Shown: positions 58,781-64,000 of the stretch, in pieces | Position numbering within the stretch: the stretch's first letter is position 1 | How the letters are laid out: each line of letters begins with the position of its first letter | Origin: Flavobacterium johnsoniae UW101 | Lineage (GTDB): Bacteria > Bacteroidota > Bacteroidia > Flavobacteriales > Flavobacteriaceae | NCBI RefSeq assembly: GCF_000016645.1 | Contig: NC_009441.1 | Location: 6,032,873-6,096,872 of the forward strand | Reading direction: 5' to 3' | DNA length: 64,000 nt | Position numbers and translations under genes: made by a program | Notes under the pieces: generated by a model | What the model was told of the DNA's origin: nothing | Databases searched by the model: none | The model's input: only the letters and a program-made list of their open reading frames with translations

Positions 58781-60208
58781 TTAACCTAACAAAGTTTTTT
58801 TCAATCCTTCAAAATCTACAGACACCTGTTCTCCTGTCACTAAATTTTTAAGCGCATAAGAATTTGAATTAATTTCCTGATCTCCAACTAATACAGCAAA
58901 CGGAATCAAACGCTTATCTGCATATTGAAATTGTTTACCTACTTTTACATTATCCGGATATAACTCTACTTTTATATTTTCCTGTCTTAATTTCTGAATG
59001 GCTTTTGAAGCATACAAAGCTTCTTTGTCTCCAAAATTCAAGAATATTGCTTTTGAAGTAGCAGCTACAGTTTCAGGAAATAATTGCAATTCTTCTAAAA
59101 CCAGATAAATTCTATCCAATCCAAAAGAGATTCCAACACCGCTCATATTTTTCAAACCAAAAATACCCGTCAAATCGTCGTATCTTCCGCCTCCGCCAAT
59201 AGAACCCATTGCAACGGTTTTTGGCGCTGCAACTTCAAAAATAGCTCCGGTATAATAATTTAAACCACGAGCTAATGTCACATCAAGATCTAAAACTGCA
59301 GTAGACAAACCTAAATCTGCAACATTGTCACAAATAAACTTCAATTCTTCAACTCCTTTCATTCCTTCTTCAGAAGAAGACAATAAGTCCGAAAGCTGTG
59401 CAATTTTGTCTGCAAAAGTTCCTGAGAAATTAAAAAGTGGCTGCACTTTTACTAAAGCATCTTCAGAAATTCCTTTTTCGATCATTTCTTTCTTTACGCC
59501 GTCTTCACCAATTTTGTCTAATTTATCAAGGGCAACTGTAAAGTCGATTAATTTATCTGAAGCGCCAATTACCTCAGCAATTCCAGATAAAATTTTTCGG
59601 TTATTGATTTTAATAGTAACTCCTTCTAAACCTAAAGAAGTAAAAACAGTATCGTACAATTGAACCAATTCTACTTCCTGCCATAAAGATTTTGAACCTA
59701 CAACATCAGCATCACATTGAAAAAATTCTCTAAAACGACCTTTTTGCGGATTATCTGCTCTCCAAACCGGTTGGATTTGGTATCTTTTAAAAGGAAATTC
59801 GATTTCACTTTGGTGTTGTACAACGTATCTTGCAAACGGCACTGTTAAATCGTAACGCAACGCTTTTTCAGAAATTTTCCCTGTGAATTTATTCAGCTCA
59901 ATTCTTTGCTCTAAAGTTATTTTTTCAGCAGAATTTAGCTGTAATTCTTCGATCGATTCTGGCAATTCGATTTTACTTTTATTGTAGAAAAAATTACCTG
60001 AATTTAAAATTTTAAAAATCAGACGATCTCCTTCTTCTCCATATTTCCCCATTAAGGTATCTGAATTTTCAAACGAAGGCGTTTCGATTGGCTGAAAACC
60101 AAATTTTTCAAAATTAGCTTTTATAGTCTGAATAATATATTGACGTTTTGACACCTCTGCTGGTGAAAAATCTCTTGTTCCTTTTGGTATACTTGGTTTT
60201 GAAGCCAT
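58781..60208 (-). CDS. hisS: Histidyl-tRNA synthetase
   Basis: A 475-residue class II synthetase. Motif 1 around [18 protein letters not shown], motif 2 [32 protein letters not shown], the HisA motif [15 protein letters not shown], motif 3 [26 protein letters not shown], and the C-terminal anticodon-binding domain (about 385-475). Slightly longer than E. coli HisRS (424). Divergent from the MacB-type permease gene. Confidence 0.97.
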   Translation of the reverse strand: MASKPSIPKGTRDFSPAEVSKRQYIIQTIKANFEKFGFQPIETPSFENSDTLMGKYGEEGDRLIFKILNSGNFFYNKSKIELPESIEELQLNSAEKITLEQRIELNKFTGKISEKALRYDLTVPFARYVVQHQSEIEFPFKRYQIQPVWRADNPQKGRFREFFQCDADVVGSKSLWQEVELVQLYDTVFTSLGLEGVTIKINNRKILSGIAEVIGASDKLIDFTVALDKLDKIGEDGVKKEMIEKGISEDALVKVQPLFNFSGTFADKIAQLSDLLSSSEEGMKGVEELKFICDNVADLGLSTAVLDLDVTLARGLNYYTGAIFEVAAPKTVAMGSIGGGGRYDDLTGIFGLKNMSGVGISFGLDRIYLVLEELQLFPETVAATSKAIFLNFGDKEALYASKAIQKLRQENIKVELYPDNVKVGKQFQYADKRLIPFAVLVGDQEINSNSYALKNLVTGEQVSVDFEGLKKTLLG

Positions 60209-60440
60209 CTTCTTTATTTTAGATTGTTGATTTTAGATTTTAGATTTCTTTTGAAACTCAAATTCAAAAACCTTTAAGATTAATTTATTTATTATTTTTT
60301 GATTGCTGGTTCTTTAGACTTTCGACTTTATGACCTTCCAGCTTTCGACTTAATTTAAGTCTGCAAATATCTTACTTTTTAAAATAAATAATAACACTTC
60401 GAAAACAAACTTGTAACAAAAACCGTATTTTCGTGACAAA
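60209..60440. repeat. Short-unit repeats in the hisS upstream region
   Basis: TTTTAGATTGTTGATTTTAG tandem units (60216-60248), as at 55345, and ACTTTCGACTTTATGACC / AGCTTTCGACTTAATTTAAG units (60317-60360). No gene. A TATTTTCG box (60426-60433) may serve the rightward gene. Confidence 0.55.
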
Positions 60441-60446
60441 TTGGTC

Positions 60447-61691
60447 ATGATGCTAAAATTATTTAAAGAAAATATCCGAATTGCTTTTGGTTCCATCAAA
60501 ACTCAATTACTGCGAACCATTCTTACGGTTTTAATTATTGCGATCGGAATTACCGCTTTGGTTGGAATTCTTACAGTTGTAACAGCACTTGAAAATACTG
60601 TTTCGACAAATTTTGCATCAATGGGAGCTAATACTTTTAACATTAACCAATACGAAAACACGGTTCGAAATCGCGGCGGAAATGAACGTGAAATTATCAA
60701 CCCAATTATTTCATATCCGGAAGCCGTTGCTTTTAAAAACAAATACAAATACCCTTTTACCGAGACTTCTCTTTCGTTTACTGCAACATCAAAAGCCGAA
60801 GTAAAATTTTTAGATACTAAAACTGATCCTGAAATTACAATTTTGGGTGTCGACGAACATTTTATTTCTAACTCAGGTTTAGAAACTACTTTAGGCAGAT
60901 CTTTTAATCAATTTGACATTGACAACAATACTTATACCTGTGTTGTAGGTTCAGATTTTGAAAAGGGCTTATTAAAAGATGTCAACCCAATTGATAAAGT
61001 AATTTCTATTCGCGGTGCCCGTTTTAAAGTTATCGGCGTTTTAAAAGAGAAAGGTTCAACTTTTGGAAACAGTCAGGATTTACGGGTTTTAATTCCTATA
61101 CAGGTTGCCAGATCTTTATTTACAGCACCCAATATCAATTATACTATCAGTGTTATGGTTTCTAAAAAAGAACTTTTAGACGAAGCCGTTGACAATGCAA
61201 CCAGCACAATGAGAAGGGTTCGAAAACTAAGTCCAGTTCGTGACAATAATTTTGGCATTGGCCGAAGCGACGATTTAATCAATCGAATTTTAGGTATTAC
61301 ACAATATTTAGGCTGGGCATCCTGGATTATTTCTATCATTACAATTTTAGGATCTTCAATTGCTTTAATGAATATTATGATTGTTTCGGTTACAGAACGT
61401 ACACGCGAAATTGGAGTTAGAAAAGCGCTTGGGGCAACAAAAATTACAATTTCTGTTCAGTTTTTTATCGAAACTTTATTAATTGGACAAATTGGCGGTT
61501 TAGTTGGAATTGTTCTGGGAATCCTGATTGGTTTTGCTTTTGCGGCTGCAATGAGTTTTGCTTTTGTGATTCCGTGGATGGCAATTTTTGCCGCTTTTGC
61601 AACTAGTTTTATGGTAGCAATAGTTTCTGGTTTATATCCTGCCATAAAAGCATCTCAATTAGATCCTATTGAGGCTTTGCGATACGAGTAA
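60447..61691 (+). CDS. MacB/FtsX-type ABC transporter permease
   Basis: A 414-residue permease of the non-transporting MacB topology. One N-terminal span (about 20-45), an extracytoplasmic MacB_PCD domain (46-280) and three C-terminal spans (about 285-310, 335-365, 370-400) with TERTREIGVRKALGATKITI and the end ASQLDPIEALRYE, all family signatures. The start is ATG at 60447 or 60450. No ATPase is adjacent; the LolD-type ATPase at 5491-6183 is a possible partner. Confidence 0.9.
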   Translation: MMLKLFKENIRIAFGSIKTQLLRTILTVLIIAIGITALVGILTVVTALENTVSTNFASMGANTFNINQYENTVRNRGGNEREIINPIISYPEAVAFKNKYKYPFTETSLSFTATSKAEVKFLDTKTDPEITILGVDEHFISNSGLETTLGRSFNQFDIDNNTYTCVVGSDFEKGLLKDVNPIDKVISIRGARFKVIGVLKEKGSTFGNSQDLRVLIPIQVARSLFTAPNINYTISVMVSKKELLDEAVDNATSTMRRVRKLSPVRDNNFGIGRSDDLINRILGITQYLGWASWIISIITILGSSIALMNIMIVSVTERTREIGVRKALGATKITISVQFFIETLLIGQIGGLVGIVLGILIGFAFAAAMSFAFVIPWMAIFAAFATSFMVAIVSGLYPAIKASQLDPIEALRYE

Positions 61692-61696
61692 TTTTT

Positions 61697-61776
61697 TTTA
61701 GTTTTCAGTCGCAGTCGCAGTTCCCAGCTTAACCGTGACTGAATACTGTGACTGAATACTGCGACTAAAAACTAAA
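61697..61776. repeat. CAGT-family inverted repeat between convergent genes
   Basis: Left arm TTTAGTTTTCAGTCGC (61697-61712) and right arm (61761-61776) are reverse complements with one mismatch. Several further CAGTCGCAG/ACTGTGACTGAATACTG units lie between. It probably also ends both transcripts. Confidence 0.75.
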
Positions 61777-61778
61777 AT

Positions 61779-62633
61779 TTAAATATTAACTTTTATCATT
61801 CGGTCGTTATCGTAAATATCTTTTCGGAGATCAATATTGATAAAATCCATTTTACCCAGAAGTTCTATCATTTCTTTTCCTAAATATTGATTGATTTCAA
61901 AATAAAGCTGTCCCTTTGCCAAAAGATTGTTTTGTGCCAGCGAAGCTATTTTTCTGTAGAAAAGTAAAGCATCGTTGTCATCAACAAAAAGTGCTAAATG
62001 AGGTTCATAATCCAAAACGTTCTTTTTGATTTCTTCTTTTTCAAGATTGCGTATATAAGGCGGATTAGAAACTATGACATCATATTTACATTTTAATTCT
62101 TCGGCTTGTAAAATATCCTGAAATATAAAAGTTACATTAACATCATTTCTAATGGCATTTCGCTTCGCAGTTTCGATTGCTTTTTTTGAAACATCGATAG
62201 CATAAACATCTGCATTTGGCAGATTTTTAGCGAGTGAGACAGCAATACAGCCGCTTCCGGTACCAATATCAAGAATTTTTATTTTTTCTTTTCTATCAAT
62301 TCCTTTATTTTCACTAATAATCCATTCGACTAACTCTTCGGTTTCGGGTCTCGGAATTAAAACATTTTCGTTTACTTCAAAATCCAAACCGTAGAAATTT
62401 GTTTTTCCTAATAAATATTGAATTGGAACTTCTTTTTTCAGCTGGGCTAACAATGAATCCCAAACAACAAAATCTTCTTCTGTAAAAGCTAATTCGTGAT
62501 TTAATGCTAAATCTATTTGACGCAGTTTGTGTTTATCTTCTAAAATTAAATAGAAAAAACTCTCTGCTTCGTACGCATCGTACAAAGAAGATAATTCCTT
62601 AATAAACTGAGTACGATATTGCTTGATTTTCAT
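61779..62633 (-). CDS. prmC: Release factor glutamine methyltransferase PrmC
   Basis: A 284-residue enzyme that methylates the GGQ glutamine of release factors RF1 and RF2. The helical N-terminal domain (1-80) is followed by IPRPETEELVEWII, SAM motif ILDIGTGSGCIAVSLA and the catalytic SNPPYI (NPPY) motif. Last in a three-gene set with a lipoprotein and a GNAT gene, 35 nt after the lipoprotein gene. Confidence 0.95.
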   Translation of the reverse strand: MKIKQYRTQFIKELSSLYDAYEAESFFYLILEDKHKLRQIDLALNHELAFTEEDFVVWDSLLAQLKKEVPIQYLLGKTNFYGLDFEVNENVLIPRPETEELVEWIISENKGIDRKEKIKILDIGTGSGCIAVSLAKNLPNADVYAIDVSKKAIETAKRNAIRNDVNVTFIFQDILQAEELKCKYDVIVSNPPYIRNLEKEEIKKNVLDYEPHLALFVDDNDALLFYRKIASLAQNNLLAKGQLYFEINQYLGKEMIELLGKMDFINIDLRKDIYDNDRMIKVNI

Positions 62634-62668
62634 TTTATATATCTGTTATTAGATAATATTTTAGTTAG

Positions 62669-63478
62669 TTAGCAGTCAAATTGTACTGCTATTTCTGAAA
62701 CTTTTTTTACTGAATTTTCATTTTCAGCTTTTGACGAAAGAAATAAAATCACACGCTCTTCTTCATAATCTCTGTTTGCTCCAAAAACAAAGTCGAGTTT
62801 TCCGTCGCCGTCAATATCTCCTGCAAAAAGAAACTCCACAAAGGTGTCATTAAAAGATGCTTCGGTCAAAATCAGTTTTTCAGGATTATTACCAATGGTT
62901 AAGTATAATTTATAATCTTCTACTTTTTTAAAGATTTCAATTTTATCATCATCTGTGCTTACTTTTTCTTCAGATAAAACTTTTCCTTCTCCGCGTAAAG
63001 TATAATTGACATTATTAAAAGTAAAACTCATTTTTTCTTTGGGCCAGATTTTATCTCTTTCAATTTTCAGCGATTTTATTTTTCCGGTTTTCAATTTAGG
63101 ATCGTCCATTAAAAGCAGCACCTTTTTTTCAGGCATAATAGAAAGCGTAGAATCGCCTGAACATTCACTGTATCCTTTTTCAATTTTAAAATTTGCTTTT
63201 CCTAAAAAAAATTCTCCATTTTCCTCGTACAACTCAACCCATTTTTGGTTTAAAGCTTTTACAGGATTTTGGTTATCATAAGTTCGATACGTTTGGGGTA
63301 TTAAAATATCGAATTCATTTTTAAAGACTTCTTCTGTAACGGCTGTACTTTCACTTTCCTCAGTTTTAACAACTGAATCTTTGACAACTACGGCTTTATC
63401 TGCCGTTTTTTCTTGTTTAGCATCTTTACAAGAAAACAATACTGAAACTAAAAGAATGGCAAAAACATTTTTTTTCAT
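62669..63478 (-). CDS. Lipoprotein with a single FG-GAP/dockerin-like calcium loop
   Basis: A 269-residue lipoprotein (lipobox LFSC, Cys17). A charged Glu/Lys/Val-rich linker (20-52) is followed by a beta-rich domain and a DIDGDGKLDFVFGANRDYEEE segment (about 224-243) matching the Ca-binding loop of FG-GAP/integrin-like repeats. Function unknown. It lies 4 nt from the stop of the upstream GNAT gene, so the two are translationally linked. Confidence 0.7.
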   Translation of the reverse strand: MKKNVFAILLVSVLFSCKDAKQEKTADKAVVVKDSVVKTEESESTAVTEEVFKNEFDILIPQTYRTYDNQNPVKALNQKWVELYEENGEFFLGKANFKIEKGYSECSGDSTLSIMPEKKVLLLMDDPKLKTGKIKSLKIERDKIWPKEKMSFTFNNVNYTLRGEGKVLSEEKVSTDDDKIEIFKKVEDYKLYLTIGNNPEKLILTEASFNDTFVEFLFAGDIDGDGKLDFVFGANRDYEEERVILFLSSKAENENSVKKVSEIAVQFDC

Positions 63479-63482
63479 TGGC

Positions 63483-63968
63483 TTATAATTTTTTCAACAT
63501 CCAGACAGGGCAGGAATTATGCCCGGTGCAACCTAACGGAGCGTCTAAATATTCAAATCCTGATTTTCTATATAATTTTTGAGCAGCATGCATAAACGGC
63601 ATTGTCTCGATATAACATTTTTCAAATCCAAAATTTCTTGCGCTCTCCAAACATTCATCCATCATTTTGCTTCCAATTCCTAATCCGCGCACTTTTGGTA
63701 AAAAATACATTTTTTGTAATTCACAAATTTTAGGATCTCCATTTTCTAAAGGAGCAATTCCTGCACAGCCCAAAATTTCACCTTCACTTTCTACTACAAA
63801 ATAAACCGATTTTGGTTTGCTGTACTCTTCAAACATTAAATCTAAATATGGATCTTCATAAGCGGTACCTACTTTTGGAATTTCCATTTCATTAAAAACT
63901 GATCTTATTAATTTTGCAACTGATTGATTGTCTTCTTTTTCAATCTTTCTGATAACCCAATTTTTCAT
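63483..63968 (-). CDS. GNAT-family N-acetyltransferase
   Basis: A 161-residue acetyltransferase. Acetyl-CoA loop motif PKVRGLGIGSKMMDECLESARNFG (about 92-115) and C-terminal KLYRKSGFEYLD are typical of small-molecule GNATs. Substrate not evident. First gene of the GNAT-lipoprotein-prmC set. Confidence 0.88.
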   Translation of the reverse strand: MKNWVIRKIEKEDNQSVAKLIRSVFNEMEIPKVGTAYEDPYLDLMFEEYSKPKSVYFVVESEGEILGCAGIAPLENGDPKICELQKMYFLPKVRGLGIGSKMMDECLESARNFGFEKCYIETMPFMHAAQKLYRKSGFEYLDAPLGCTGHNSCPVWMLKKL

Positions 63969-63990
63969 TTTATTTATTCACTTATATCTA

Positions 63991-63998
63991 CAAAAATA
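63991..63998 (-). promoter_or_regulatory. -7 promoter box for the GNAT-prmC operon
   Basis: Minus-strand TATTTTTG, 23 nt before the GNAT start. The -33 element lies beyond the window edge. Confidence 0.5.
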
Positions 63999-64000
63999 AA

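Overview
The window looks like a chromosomal segment of a Flavobacterium-type Bacteroidota. It is AT-rich. Many genes have the phylum's promoter signature (a TAnnTTTG -7 box, often with a TTG/TTTG about 17-21 nt upstream) and lack a clear Shine-Dalgarno sequence. SecA is the long Bacteroidota form, lipoproteins are numerous, and several intergenic regions carry short-unit palindromic repeats typical of the genus. I see no prophage, transposase, integrase or CRISPR array.

Layout. 1-7.4 kb: end of a truncated gene, a Uup-type ABC-F ATPase, an FKBP lipoprotein, a methyltransferase, an XRE regulator, a coiled lipoprotein, a LolD/MacB-type ATPase, a PduO-type adenosyltransferase and a DUF2795 protein. 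7.4-10.7 kb: secA. 10.9-14.5 kb: a four-gene set with a Cys-motif membrane protein, an MbnP-family lipoprotein, an MbnH/MauG-like di-haem peroxidase lipoprotein and an outer-membrane protein with a CxxCxC motif, probably a copper-handling locus. 14.6-17.6 kb (minus): TrmH, then a sulfotransferase, an Asp/Asn-type beta-hydroxylase and APS kinase, which together resemble a hydroxylate-then-sulfate cassette. 17.8-27.6 kb: a cysteine-free sirtuin overlapping a fatty acid hydroxylase-family gene, purB, a Kef-type antiporter, 1-Cys peroxiredoxin, an AEC transporter, an Rrf2 regulator with its NAD(P)H-binding neighbour, and meaB. 27.6-37 kb: lipoprotein, LTA-synthase-like enzyme, MATE pump, two outer-membrane beta-barrel proteins, a LytS/LytTR two-component pair and PPK2.

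37-47.7 kb: a DUF6929-like protein, a prolyl oligopeptidase, and an operon of ECF sigma factor, membrane anti-sigma-like protein and VWA protein. The last two share a module like the plug of TonB-dependent receptors. Then come a LURP-one-like protein, an SDR and mtaB. 48-64 kb (mostly minus): acetyltransferases, HAD phosphatase, hydrolase, a one-domain DEAD-box protein, an NtrC-type regulator without a DNA-binding domain, a Nat-type ABC exporter, dnaJ-grpE, tRNA-Trp, hisS, a MacB/FtsX-type permease and the GNAT-lipoprotein-prmC operon.

Regulatory structure stands out. Paired direct repeats with 21-bp period that fit LytTR boxes lie upstream of both the histidine kinase gene and the neighbouring beta-barrel gene. 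A duplicated TGTAA-N9-TTAC dyad lies upstream of the Rrf2 gene and its neighbour. A perfect 16-bp inverted repeat brackets the promoter of the SDR gene. Two or more dispersed repeat families occupy intergenic space.
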